Shown here piece by piece: positions 42,361-50,643 of a stretch of 64,000 nt of DNA. The notes under the pieces were generated by a model. That model did not search any database. It had not been told where the DNA came from and worked only from the letters and a program-made list of their open reading frames with translations. The DNA is from Flavobacterium buctense (GTDB lineage Bacteria; Bacteroidota; Bacteroidia; Flavobacteriales; Flavobacteriaceae): positions 248,001-312,000 of the forward strand of contig NZ_JACTAB010000003.1 of assembly GCF_014486695.1 (NCBI RefSeq), read 5' to 3'. The position numbers and the translations under genes are program-made. Positions within the stretch are counted from its first letter, which is position 1. Each line of letters begins with the position of its first letter.

Positions 42361-42909
42361 ATGAAAATTTCAACAACAATTAAAATGCTTGTGGTTTTAG
42401 CAATGACTTTAGGTTCAGCAACTAAAACTATCGCCCAAGAAACTACACCTACAGAAAACTATGATCAAAAATTCAAACTAGGCATCGGAATTAGTGGTGG
42501 TTATGTTTTTCAAGAACCTTATAAATTGGCGCTTGGCGTGGATGCCAGACTGCAATATGATTTGTCAAAAAGAAACTCTTTGACATTAACTACCGGTTTT
42601 TCTAACCTTTTTGTTAGTGGTGATGACAATGACTTAGGATTTATTCCGGTAAAAGCCGGTTTCAAAGCCTTTATTTGGAACGACCAATTTTATATAATGG
42701 GTGAAGTTGGAGCTGCCATTGCCGTGACCAATGATTATGACAAAACCTCTTTGTTAATTGCTCCAAGTATTGGTTATGCTACCAAATACGTTGACATTAG
42801 TTTGCGTTACGAACATTACACTGATTTCCCAAAACTGAATAACAACGGAACCGTTGGCAAAGGAATTGGTCAATTGGGCGTTCGTTTGGCGTACGGTTTC
42901 GAACTGTAA
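42361..42909 (+). CDS. Outer membrane beta-barrel protein
   Basis: A 182-residue protein with a signal peptide ending near residue 28 (LAMTLGSATKTIAQ). The mature part consists of alternating beta strands typical of an eight-stranded OmpW/OprF-like barrel: FKLGIGISGGYVFQ, GVDARLQYDLSKRN, FIPVKAGFKAFIW, YIMGEVGAAIAV, DISLRYEHYTDF and the C-terminal GQLGVRLAYGFEL with a final aromatic strand. The ligand or role is unknown. A TACTTTTG box lies at 42289-42296 and a terminator follows. Confidence 0.82.
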   Translation: MKISTTIKMLVVLAMTLGSATKTIAQETTPTENYDQKFKLGIGISGGYVFQEPYKLALGVDARLQYDLSKRNSLTLTTGFSNLFVSGDDNDLGFIPVKAGFKAFIWNDQFYIMGEVGAAIAVTNDYDKTSLLIAPSIGYATKYVDISLRYEHYTDFPKLNNNGTVGKGIGQLGVRLAYGFEL

Positions 42910-42925
42910 ATCAACAATTTTTATA

Positions 42926-42957
42926 CAAAAAGGCGCTAAAATTTAGCGCCTTTTTTT
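42926..42957. terminator. Bidirectional terminator between convergent genes
   Basis: AAAAAGGCGCTAAA / TTTAGCGCCTTTTT is a near-perfect palindrome followed by T on both strands, between the barrel gene and the PPK2 gene. Confidence 0.88.
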
Positions 42958-43831
42958 ATCCTTTCAATTGCTCTCGGTAAACATCAATGTTAGCCTTTAC
43001 TTTTGGGTCTAATTCAGGTTCGGTGATGTCCGTCAGTTTTTCCAAAGCTTCCCAAATGGTTTGGGCTACAATATAACGCGCTACGCCTTTATCGTCGGCC
43101 GGAACCACATACCAAGGCGCATGGTCTTTATTGGTGTTGTTAATCGCGTCTTCGTAGTATTTCATATAATCGTCCCAACGTTCACGCTCTTTTAAATCAC
43201 CGGTCGAGAATTTCCAGTTGTCTTCCGGATTTTCCAAACGCTTGAGTAAACGTTCTCTTTGCTCCTCTTTGCTCATGTGGAAATAAAACTTCAAAACCGT
43301 TGTCCCGTTTTGTGCTATATGCTTTTCAAAATTATTAATTTGCTCCATACGATTCGCCCAAAACTGCGGCGTAATGTCTTCTACTTTTTCAATACCGGGT
43401 AAATTTTCGAATAAAATATATTCCGGATGCACGCGAGTCACCAAAACGTTTTCATAATGCGTTCGATTGAATACCGCAAATTTCCCTTTTTCGGGCAAAG
43501 CCAAATAATGTCTCCACAAATAATCGTGCTCCAACTCGGTAGAATTCGGTGTTTTAAAACTGTGAATCACCACACCACGCGGATTGAATTCTTTAAAAAC
43601 TTCTCGAATCAAACTGTCTTTCCCGCTAGTATCCATGCCTTGCAGACAAATCAAAAACGCATGTCGGTTGTGCGCATACATCGCGTCTTGCTTTTTGCTC
43701 AACTTGACTTGCACCTTATCCAAAGCCAATTCTTCTTCCGCTTTATCCGTATCAATGGCTAAACGCGTTGGTAACTTTGACAACTCAATTTGGCCTTTCA
43801 CTCTAAAATCTTCGGGATTGATGTTTTTCAT
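42956..43831 (-). CDS. Polyphosphate kinase 2 family protein
   Basis: A 291-residue PPK2-type kinase. Walker A is GMDTSGKDSLIREVF near residues 64-78, the lid/active block FNPRGVVIHSFKTPNSTELEHDYLWRHY near 82-109 and Walker B FNRTHYENVLVTRVHPE near 121-137. PPK2 enzymes phosphorylate nucleoside mono- or diphosphates with polyphosphate. The single-domain length and GMDTSGKD loop fit class I or III, so ADP or AMP is the likely acceptor. It is cytoplasmic. An AGCCC-type element lies upstream. Confidence 0.9.
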   Translation of the reverse strand: MKNINPEDFRVKGQIELSKLPTRLAIDTDKAEEELALDKVQVKLSKKQDAMYAHNRHAFLICLQGMDTSGKDSLIREVFKEFNPRGVVIHSFKTPNSTELEHDYLWRHYLALPEKGKFAVFNRTHYENVLVTRVHPEYILFENLPGIEKVEDITPQFWANRMEQINNFEKHIAQNGTTVLKFYFHMSKEEQRERLLKRLENPEDNWKFSTGDLKERERWDDYMKYYEDAINNTNKDHAPWYVVPADDKGVARYIVAQTIWEALEKLTDITEPELDPKVKANIDVYREQLKG

Positions 43832-43863
43832 GGTACAAGTTTTATATTTGTAAAAATAATAAT

Positions 43864-43942
43864 TTTTGGGAGCTATTTCCGGCTTTACGCTATATCTTTT
43901 CCCTTTAAAAAAAGGAAAAAGGATGCCGCTACAATCCGGGCT
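43864..43942 (-). repeat. AGCCC-type structured element (minus strand)
   Basis: Read on the minus strand it begins AGCCCGGATTGTAGCGGC, then ATCC, a central hairpin (CTTTTTCCTTT / AAAGGGAAAAG) and GATATAGCGTAAAGCCGG, ending AAATAGCTCCC. I recall many copies with this form in Flavobacterium genomes. It lies between the divergent PPK2 and 43961 genes. Confidence 0.75.
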
Positions 43943-43960
43943 AAACTAATCTAACAACTC

Positions 43961-44785
43961 ATGGGAAAATTTCAACTTTCGGTACTCTTTAAAATCATCG
44001 GCATTGGTTCTGCTTCCGGTTTGGTTTACCATAATGACAAACTTTATCTTATTTCTGACAACAGTACTTTTCTATACGAATATGTTATTCCAACCGAAAA
44101 GCTCAACAAAATAGCTTTGGTAGAAAACGCCCAAGACAACATCGTCAAAAAAGACAAACCCGATTTTGAGGCCATCGCTATCAAAGGAACTGATTTAATT
44201 CTTTTAGGTTCCGGCTCAACCGAAAACCGAAACTTGATTTTCAATTATGCCATTCCAACCGGAAAAATTCAAAAAAACAACATTGGCGTAATCTACCAAA
44301 AAATCAAGAATGAGTTCGCCATTACAGACGATGAGTTAAATATTGAAGGGTTAATCATGAACCAAGACCATATTTATTTCTTCCAAAGAGGCAATGGTAT
44401 TCAAGGTAAAAATGCGATAATCTTCAGCAAAGACACGCCACAAAATCAACAATTCGAATATGTCCCAATCGATTTGCCCAAAATAAAAAATATAGCTACC
44501 ACTTTCACCGACGCCATTTTAGTAGATGATAAAATTTACTTTCTGGCTTCCGCCGAAGATACCGAGTCAACTTACCTCGACGGAGAAGTTTTAGGAAGCA
44601 TCATCGGACGCATGGATTTAAAAACTTTAAAAGTCGAATTCACCCAACAAATTTCAAGCACCCATAAATTTGAAGGCCTAACTTTATACAAACAATCCGA
44701 AAAAGAAATGGAGTTTTTACTTTGTGAAGACACAGATTCGGAATTGTTAGAGTCAAATATTTATAAATTAGTCATAAAGGATTAA
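43961..44785 (+). CDS. DUF6929-like protein of unknown function
   Basis: A 274-residue protein without a signal peptide. It reads as a run of short beta strands with repeated blocks (ASGLVYHNDKLYLISDNSTFLYEY, FEAIAIKGTDLILLGSGST, LNIEGLIMNQDHIYFFQRGNG), which looks like a beta-propeller. I recall this family as DUF6929, but I could not check it. The stop codon lies inside a 7-bp tandem tract. Confidence 0.68.
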   Translation: MGKFQLSVLFKIIGIGSASGLVYHNDKLYLISDNSTFLYEYVIPTEKLNKIALVENAQDNIVKKDKPDFEAIAIKGTDLILLGSGSTENRNLIFNYAIPTGKIQKNNIGVIYQKIKNEFAITDDELNIEGLIMNQDHIYFFQRGNGIQGKNAIIFSKDTPQNQQFEYVPIDLPKIKNIATTFTDAILVDDKIYFLASAEDTESTYLDGEVLGSIIGRMDLKTLKVEFTQQISSTHKFEGLTLYKQSEKEMEFLLCEDTDSELLESNIYKLVIKD

Positions 44786-44827
44786 GGAAAAGGGAAAAGT
44801 ACTTATGCCTTATCCCTATTCCCTTTA
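44779..44827. repeat. 7-bp degenerate tract with hairpin, sharing 25 bp with 58213-58237
   Basis: Heptamers GGATTAA, GGAAAAG, GGAAAAG, TACTTAT, GCCTTAT, CCCTATT and CCCTTTA run head to tail. The stop codon of the 43961 gene (44783-44785) is in the first unit. Bases 44801-44825 are identical to 58213-58237. AAAGGGAA (44789) pairs with TTCCCTTT (44819). Confidence 0.85.
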
Positions 44828-44853
44828 TACTTTTTTTTACTTTTTTTTCACCT

Positions 44854-44887
44854 CTTCCCAACCTTTTCAAACCAATAGTCCTCTTTA
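44854..44887 (+). promoter_or_regulatory. Two-box motif CTTCCCAACCTTTT-N13-CTCTTTA (candidate autoregulated ECF promoter)
   Basis: The boxes at 44854-44867 and 44881-44887 end 18 bp before the GTG start of an ECF sigma gene, where an autoregulated -35/-10 pair is expected. The same pair with the same spacing lies at 7300-7333. Confidence 0.65.
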
Positions 44888-44905
44888 CCTATAAAGACAC
44901 CCATT

Positions 44906-45442
44906 GTGATAAACGAAATACTCATATCAGCCTGTAAAAAAATGCAACGGGAAGCGCAGCGGCAAGTATATGAATACATGTCACCTAAGTTGTACCGAAC
45001 GTGCAAACGCTATTTAAAAAAGGAAGAAGAAATAGAAGAAGTATTGGCCGATGCTTTTTATACCATTTTCACCAAATTAGATCAGTTAAAAGAAGTAGGT
45101 GCTTTTGAAGCTTGGGCACGAAAAATTACGGTAAACCAATGTTTGTTACAATTGAAACGCAAGGTGAATTTCAATTTGTATTTGGAAGAAACGGCATTTA
45201 GTATTCAGCCTCAAAGTCCACAAGAAACGCCATTGGAAGAAGAAGATTTGCTCAACTTGCTCAACTTGATTCCCGAAGGTTGTAAAACCATCTTCAACCT
45301 TTTTGTTATTGAAGGTTATGGACACAAAGAAATAGCCGCTATGCTCAACATTTCCGAAGGCACTTCGAAGTCACAATTGAATGCCGCGAAGACCAAATTA
45401 AAAGATTTAGTCAACAATCTTTATTATCAAAAAGCAAAGTAA
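44906..45442 (+). CDS. RNA polymerase sigma factor, ECF type
   Basis: A 178-residue ECF sigma factor starting at GTG; the next ATG (44942) would remove the first helix (INEILISACKK). Region 2: EEEIEEVLADAFYTIFTKLDQLKEVGAFEAWARKI. Region 4: LNLIPEGCKTIFNLFVIEGYGHKEIAAMLNISEGTSKSQLNAAK, with a clear helix-turn-helix. It heads an operon with an anti-sigma-like membrane protein two bases downstream and a plug/vWA protein. It probably recognises the two-box motif upstream of its own gene. Confidence 0.9.
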   Translation: MINEILISACKKMQREAQRQVYEYMSPKLYRTCKRYLKKEEEIEEVLADAFYTIFTKLDQLKEVGAFEAWARKITVNQCLLQLKRKVNFNLYLEETAFSIQPQSPQETPLEEEDLLNLLNLIPEGCKTIFNLFVIEGYGHKEIAAMLNISEGTSKSQLNAAKTKLKDLVNNLYYQKAK

Positions 45443-45444
45443 TC

Positions 45445-46341
45445 ATGGAAAATCAAGATATTTTTAACCAATTTAAAAAAGCCGCCAACAACGCCGAATC
45501 GCCCGATTTTGCTTCGATGGATAAAGTCTGGCACCGCGTCGAGGAAAAACTGGACAAAACCGAACTGAAAAAAGCCACTACGCTATGGAAAAAAATCGCA
45601 GTCGCAGCTTCTCTCTTACTGGTTACTACTTTGGGTTACCAATTTTTAAAAAATGACAGTACTGAAATTAACACTAACAATACCATTGTCCAAAAAGACA
45701 CTGTTCAACAAGTAACCTCTCCAAATAAAGAGGCCGTAGTTACAGCAGAGACTGTTCATCCGGATATCAAGAAAAACGCTGATAGTATTTTAAAGGATCA
45801 AATTGTAATATCAAATCAAGTTGCTTTAGAAGAAAACAATACCATAGTAGAAAATAAAAGCCTCAGAACTAATGTTGAAGAAGAAATCAACAAACCATAT
45901 ATAAATTCGGTTCCACAAACTAACCAAGGGTATATCAATTCAGAAAAACGAGAGGAAAGAAACGCAAAATCCGATGACGTAGAACTTTTTCTCAATAAAG
46001 AAAATAAAGTATCGAGTGCCAAAAAAGAAAAACCTTTACTGGTTTTTGACGACAAAGTAAGGAATAAACAAACGGTGAAAGAAGTGGAAATGGACGAAAT
46101 CGAATCCATCATTGTACTTCCAGATCCTCTCTATATAATCAATGGTGTTGAATACACCGAAAAACAATTATTTGGGCCAAACCCAACCAGTCCTTATACA
46201 CCGTTAAACGAACAAGAAATCGACTCCATTTCCATACTGCAGGATGAAAAAGCGACTTCTATTTATGGTGAAAAAGGCAAAAAAGGCGTCGTCATCATTT
46301 CGACTAAAAACGGAAAACCGGCTGCCAAAAAACAGAAATAA
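45445..46341 (+). CDS. Anti-sigma-like single-pass membrane protein with TonB-plug-like C-terminus
   Basis: A 298-residue protein starting two bases after the sigma stop. The N-terminal about 47 residues are cytoplasmic and helical (DKVWHRVEEKLDKTELKKATTLWK), as in anti-sigma factors. One membrane segment follows at about 50-66. The periplasmic part is low complexity until about 225, where PLYIINGVEYTEKQLF and ISILQDEKATSIYGEKGKKGVVIISTK reproduce the end of a TonB-dependent receptor plug domain. A plug-like tail could sense a receptor or transducer; that is inference. The next gene carries the same motif. Confidence 0.75.
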   Translation: MENQDIFNQFKKAANNAESPDFASMDKVWHRVEEKLDKTELKKATTLWKKIAVAASLLLVTTLGYQFLKNDSTEINTNNTIVQKDTVQQVTSPNKEAVVTAETVHPDIKKNADSILKDQIVISNQVALEENNTIVENKSLRTNVEEEINKPYINSVPQTNQGYINSEKREERNAKSDDVELFLNKENKVSSAKKEKPLLVFDDKVRNKQTVKEVEMDEIESIIVLPDPLYIINGVEYTEKQLFGPNPTSPYTPLNEQEIDSISILQDEKATSIYGEKGKKGVVIISTKNGKPAAKKQK

Positions 46342-46370
46342 ATCAGTCTAACCCTTTAAAATCCAACGTC

Positions 46371-48560
46371 ATGAAAAATCTAAAAAAGTTTTCATTAGGC
46401 ATCGCTATGCTTATAACTTTCCTAACCTTTGGGCAAGACCCAAGCACAAACGAACCGGCGAAGCAAAAAACCATCACCGGAATCGTTAGTGATAAAACCG
46501 GTCCGCTTCCGGGAGCCAATGTAATAGTTAAAGGTACTCAAAGATCAACACAAACTAATTTTGACGGAAAATATTCCATCAATGCCATGGAAGGAGAACT
46601 ATTGATCTTTAGTTTTACCGGATACAATACGAAATCAGTCAAAGTGGGAAAATCAACCACTATAAATGTAATCTTGGAAGACGGTGTAAGATTAGATGAA
46701 GTAGTGGTTGAAGGCTATCGCAATACTACCAAATCAAGTACAGTAGTAGCACAATCAACCGTTTCAAGAAAAACCATTCAAAACAGACCAAACGCCTCAT
46801 ACAGTCAAACATTACAAGGTCAAGTTGCAGGATTGCAGATAAATCATAGTACAGGTGCTCCGGGCACAACAGTTGTCATTCGAGGAAATTCCACTTGGAA
46901 TAAAACTGCACCTTTATATGTAGTTGATGGTGTTCCCGTTAAAGAAGAAGATTTTCGAATGATAAAAGCAGACGATATTAACTCTATCAATGTATTAAAA
47001 GATGCGGCTGCCACTTCTATTTATGGCAATAGAGCCACAAGCGGTGTAGTTGTGATTAAAACCAAAACCGGCGTGCAACAAAACCTGACTGAAAAAGAAT
47101 TGAAAAAGAGATTCAAAGAAATCGACAAGGCTACTACACCTATCGTGGTTGAGCCTAACAATGAAGAGTATGACAGTTTTGTAGAAAATGCTTTTGAAAG
47201 CCCTAAAACTGCACCGCTATCTACTTTCTCCATTGATGTTGACAATGCTTCCTATACCAATGTGCGTCGTTTTATCAATAGCGGGCAAACGGTTCCAAAA
47301 GATGCCGTTCGTGTAGAAGAAATGGTCAATTTTTTCAAATACCAATATCCACAACCAACCGGACCTCATCCGTTTTCGATCAACACAGAATACAACGAAT
47401 GTCCTTGGAATACCCAAAACAAATTGGTTCGCATTGGTTTGCAAGGCAAAGATATTCCAACCGATAATTTACCAAAATCCAATTTGGTTTTCCTAATCGA
47501 CGTATCCGGTTCGATGAGTGATATGAACAAGCTACCGTTGTTAAAAGAATCTTTGAAAGTTTTGGTCGCCCAATTAAGAGAGGAAGATAAATTAGCTATC
47601 GTAGTTTACGCCGGTGCAGCCGGTTTGGTTTTACCTTCAACATCAGGTAGCGAAAAACAAACTATTATCAAGGCTTTAGACCAATTACAATCCGGTGGAA
47701 GTACGGCCGGAGGTGCCGGAATTCAATTGGCTTACAAAACCGCAGAAGAAAATTTTATCAAAGGCGGAAACAACCGAGTGATTTTGGCTACTGACGGTGA
47801 TTTTAATGTAGGTGCATCATCGGATTCCGATATGCAAACGTTGATTGAAGACAAAAGAAAATCGGGTGTTTTCTTAACATGCTTAGGGTACGGCATGGGC
47901 AATTACAAGGATAGTAAATTAGAAACTTTGGCCGACAAAGGCAACGGCAATTACGCATATATCGATAACATTCAAGAAGCCAATCGCTTTTTAGGGAAAG
48001 AATTCAAAGGCTCAATGTTTGCTATCGCGAAAGACGTTAAAATACAAATCGAGTTCAATCCGGCGCATGTAAAAGCCTATCGATTAATTGGTTATGAAAA
48101 TAGAAAATTGCGTCCGGAAGATTTTAAAAATGATGCGATCGATGCAGGAGAATTGGGCAGCGGACATACCGTAACCGCTTTATACGAAATCATACCGACC
48201 AATGCCAATAGTCCTTTATTTGTGGATACCGATGAGTTGAAATACACAAAAGTTGAACCGTCTAAAACCAAATTCAATGACGAACTGGCCACTATAAAAT
48301 TCCGCTACAAAAAACCGGATGGCGATAAAAGCATTGAGATGGTTCAAGTAATTGATAACAAAGCAAACGCTTTGGAAACTGCTTCAAGCGGATTCAAATT
48401 CAGTACCGCTGTGGCTTGGTTTGGTTTGAAATTAAGAGACTCTAAATTGGTGACCAATAAATCTTCCGCAGCTATAAAAAAATTAGCACTTGAAGGCTTG
48501 GCCTACGACAACGATGGTTACAAAGCCGAGTTTATTCGATTAGTGGAAGCAGTGCAATAA
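46371..48560 (+). CDS. SusC-type N-terminal module fused to a YfbK-like vWA protein
   Basis: A 729-residue exported protein. A signal peptide ends near 21. A carboxypeptidase-regulatory-like domain follows (about 34-104, TITGIVSDKTGPLPGANVIVKG), then the SusC hallmark LDEVVVEGY (109-116) and a plug domain (about 125-235, ending LKDAAATSIYGN and GVVVIKTKTG). No beta-barrel follows. Instead there is the YfbK N-region (about 265-355), a vWA domain with an intact MIDAS DVSGS (377-381) and the YfbK C-terminal domain (about 555-725). It probably sits in the periplasm and binds a protein partner through Mg2+. It is third in the sigma operon. Confidence 0.82.
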   Translation: MKNLKKFSLGIAMLITFLTFGQDPSTNEPAKQKTITGIVSDKTGPLPGANVIVKGTQRSTQTNFDGKYSINAMEGELLIFSFTGYNTKSVKVGKSTTINVILEDGVRLDEVVVEGYRNTTKSSTVVAQSTVSRKTIQNRPNASYSQTLQGQVAGLQINHSTGAPGTTVVIRGNSTWNKTAPLYVVDGVPVKEEDFRMIKADDINSINVLKDAAATSIYGNRATSGVVVIKTKTGVQQNLTEKELKKRFKEIDKATTPIVVEPNNEEYDSFVENAFESPKTAPLSTFSIDVDNASYTNVRRFINSGQTVPKDAVRVEEMVNFFKYQYPQPTGPHPFSINTEYNECPWNTQNKLVRIGLQGKDIPTDNLPKSNLVFLIDVSGSMSDMNKLPLLKESLKVLVAQLREEDKLAIVVYAGAAGLVLPSTSGSEKQTIIKALDQLQSGGSTAGGAGIQLAYKTAEENFIKGGNNRVILATDGDFNVGASSDSDMQTLIEDKRKSGVFLTCLGYGMGNYKDSKLETLADKGNGNYAYIDNIQEANRFLGKEFKGSMFAIAKDVKIQIEFNPAHVKAYRLIGYENRKLRPEDFKNDAIDAGELGSGHTVTALYEIIPTNANSPLFVDTDELKYTKVEPSKTKFNDELATIKFRYKKPDGDKSIEMVQVIDNKANALETASSGFKFSTAVAWFGLKLRDSKLVTNKSSAAIKKLALEGLAYDNDGYKAEFIRLVEAVQ

Positions 48561-48595
48561 TATGTTAAGTTGGGTGTTTTTTTTGATTGATGAGG

Positions 48596-48629
48596 AAACC
48601 CTGTCCGGATGCACACAGACAGGGTTTTT
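48596..48629 (+). terminator. Terminator after the plug/vWA gene
   Basis: AAACCCTGTC / GACAGGGTTT with a 12-nt loop and a T-run lies 36 bp after the stop codon. Confidence 0.87.
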
Positions 48630-48694
48630 GATTCAATAGATACTAAATTCAACAAAAATGCGTTTACAATATAAATCAATCAAAACTTCTTTCT

Positions 48695-49402
48695 ATGAAA
48701 AAAATCATTTTATTAACTGCCATGCTTATTGGTGTTTCTTCTTTTAGTCAGGAAAAAAACTTTATTGACCAACCTTATCTTGAAGTACAAGGCAAAGCCG
48801 ATACTTTGGTTACGCCTAACCGAATTTACATCGATGTTTTGATTTCTGAAAAAGATACCAAAGGCAAAAAATCGGTTGAAGATTTAGAAGGCGAAATGTT
48901 GACCAAACTAAAATCTTTAGGCATTGACACCGAAAAAAATGTCACCATGCAAGACATGATGAGTAATTTCAAAAAATTCTTTTTAAAACAAACTGATATT
49001 CAAAAAGCAAAATCCTTTTCGATTTTAGTTTATGATGCCAAGACAACCGCTAAAGTTTTCATTGGTTTAGAGGAAATTAATATTTCAAATGTAAGAATTG
49101 ACAAACTTGAGCATTCTGAGGAAGACAAACTCCAATTGATAGTGAATGCCAAATCAATGGAAAATGCAAAAGCTAATGCTGTAAGTTTCTCCAAACCATT
49201 GGGGCAAAATATTGGAAAAGCTATATTTATCAATCAAAATAAAAATTTAGCTTACAGAGGTAATGGGAATCAAATTAGAATTCGTGGGGCAAGTACTGTA
49301 AGTGCAAATTATGAAACTAAAAGTCTTGATTATAATACCAATATCGAATTCGAAAAAATAAAAATCTCAAGTGAAATTAGTGTTTGTTTTGCCTTACAAT
49401 AG
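48695..49402 (+). CDS. SIMPL domain-containing exported protein
   Basis: A 235-residue protein of the SIMPL (DUF541) family. A signal peptide MKKIILLTAMLIGVSSFSQ is followed by the typical first strand PYLEVQGKADTLVTPNRIYIDV, the KKSVEDLEGEMLTKLKSLGID helix and the SILVYDAKTTAKVFIGLEEINISNVRIDKLEHSEED segment. Family members are periplasmic or surface proteins forming oligomeric BP26-like channels in some species; the function here is unknown. It is separated from the vWA gene by a terminator. Confidence 0.87.
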   Translation: MKKIILLTAMLIGVSSFSQEKNFIDQPYLEVQGKADTLVTPNRIYIDVLISEKDTKGKKSVEDLEGEMLTKLKSLGIDTEKNVTMQDMMSNFKKFFLKQTDIQKAKSFSILVYDAKTTAKVFIGLEEINISNVRIDKLEHSEEDKLQLIVNAKSMENAKANAVSFSKPLGQNIGKAIFINQNKNLAYRGNGNQIRIRGASTVSANYETKSLDYNTNIEFEKIKISSEISVCFALQ

Positions 49403-49423
49403 TCTAAGATCTAATGATTAAAT

Positions 49424-49459
49424 AAAAAAAGGGATAAAATAGTATCCCTTTTTTTTTAT
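49424..49459. terminator. Bidirectional terminator between convergent genes
   Basis: A-run, AAGGGATA, AAATAG loop, TATCCCTT, T-run. It lies between the SIMPL gene and the minus-strand gene ending at 49456. Confidence 0.87.
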
Positions 49460-50592
49460 CTGTTAGTGCTTCTTTGCACTGATTTTTTTTTAACCGGTCT
49501 AATAGCTGGTCTTGTAACCGGCTTATTCATGGGCTTTGAAGCAGGTTTATAGCTTGGTTTTTTTAGGGGTTTTGTTGGTCTTGATGGCGTAACGACCGGT
49601 CTTGTTGTTGAGGGTCTCGAAGGACGAACTTCCGGTTTTGTAGAAGGCTTTGAAGGACGCACCGCAGGTTTAGTAACAGGTCGAGAAGGTTTAATATTTA
49701 AATCAGGTCTTGAAGGTACTGTCGGTTTCTTATAAGTTCGTCCGTCATAAATACCGTTATAACGACCGTCTCTTCTGTTATTAGCAACAATCATGGAGGA
49801 TTTTCTTCTGCCATAATAATTATTGTGGTAATGGTTATGGTTTATGATAATCGTTGTTCTTCTGTAATGATGATGGTGGTGGTAATGGCCATGGTATCCC
49901 CAATAACTATGGTAATAAATTGGTCTCCAAGGATGCCAATATGAAGGATAATAACCCCAATAAAAAGGAGATCTGTAAACTACATAAACTGGAGAAAACA
50001 AGAACATCACAACTGACCATCCGCTTGGTTCCACATAAGATGCACCATTATTATTTGAGGTATTGTTAGTGGTGTTGGTAGTGTTGTAGTTATTGGTCGT
50101 ATTGTTATTAATAATTACTGTGTCACCGCCTGTATAACCGGGATTAGGTGTTCCGCCAACAACTTCATTTGAAGGTTCAACGATATAATCCTTACCATAT
50201 AACTCTTCATCACCTATGATTTGAACAACAACCTTTCCCGATTTATTCTTAGAAACTTCAATTACAGCGATATCTTGATTCTCCTTTTCATTTACGGCTA
50301 CCTGAAGTATGATGGAATGATTATCTCCATCTTTTTCACTAATTACACTTATATAATCAGTTTCATCATTGTTGTTTAAATCAAGGTTGTTTACATTTCC
50401 TTCTTTATCATTGAGCGATTTTTCAAAATCTTCTATGGTTTTCGACTTTTGAAAAACTTCTAAAACAGCATATAAACTTAAATTATCCCCAGGTAAACCT
50501 AGTGCTTCCGGTTCGTTATTGCTTTGCGAGAAAGCAAAATTTATGCCCATAAAAGCACTAAATAATAAAATCAAACAATACCCTTTTCTCAT
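49456..50592 (-). CDS. Exported protein with His/Tyr-rich centre and Pro/Arg/Lys/Ser-rich tail
   Basis: A 378-residue protein with a signal peptide (MRKGYCLILLFSAFMGINFAFSQ). Residues about 30-120 form an ordered acidic domain (LDLNNNDETDYISVISEKDGD). An Asn/Thr-rich linker (NNNTTNNYNTTNTTNNTSN) follows. Then comes a Trp/Tyr/His-rich segment (FYWGYYPSYWHPW and HYHHHHHYRRT), and the last 120 residues are Ser-Arg-Pro and Lys-Pro repeats (PSRPSTKPEVRPSRPST). It is probably surface or periplasmic. The His-rich part might bind metal and the basic tail polyanions; both are guesses. No family is recognised. Confidence 0.72.
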   Translation of the reverse strand: MRKGYCLILLFSAFMGINFAFSQSNNEPEALGLPGDNLSLYAVLEVFQKSKTIEDFEKSLNDKEGNVNNLDLNNNDETDYISVISEKDGDNHSIILQVAVNEKENQDIAVIEVSKNKSGKVVVQIIGDEELYGKDYIVEPSNEVVGGTPNPGYTGGDTVIINNNTTNNYNTTNTTNNTSNNNGASYVEPSGWSVVMFLFSPVYVVYRSPFYWGYYPSYWHPWRPIYYHSYWGYHGHYHHHHHYRRTTIIINHNHYHNNYYGRRKSSMIVANNRRDGRYNGIYDGRTYKKPTVPSRPDLNIKPSRPVTKPAVRPSKPSTKPEVRPSRPSTTRPVVTPSRPTKPLKKPSYKPASKPMNKPVTRPAIRPVKKKSVQRSTNR

Positions 50593-50643
50593 AAATATAT
50601 ATTTTAGACAATCTAAAATACAAAAAAAAGTTATTGAAAAATA

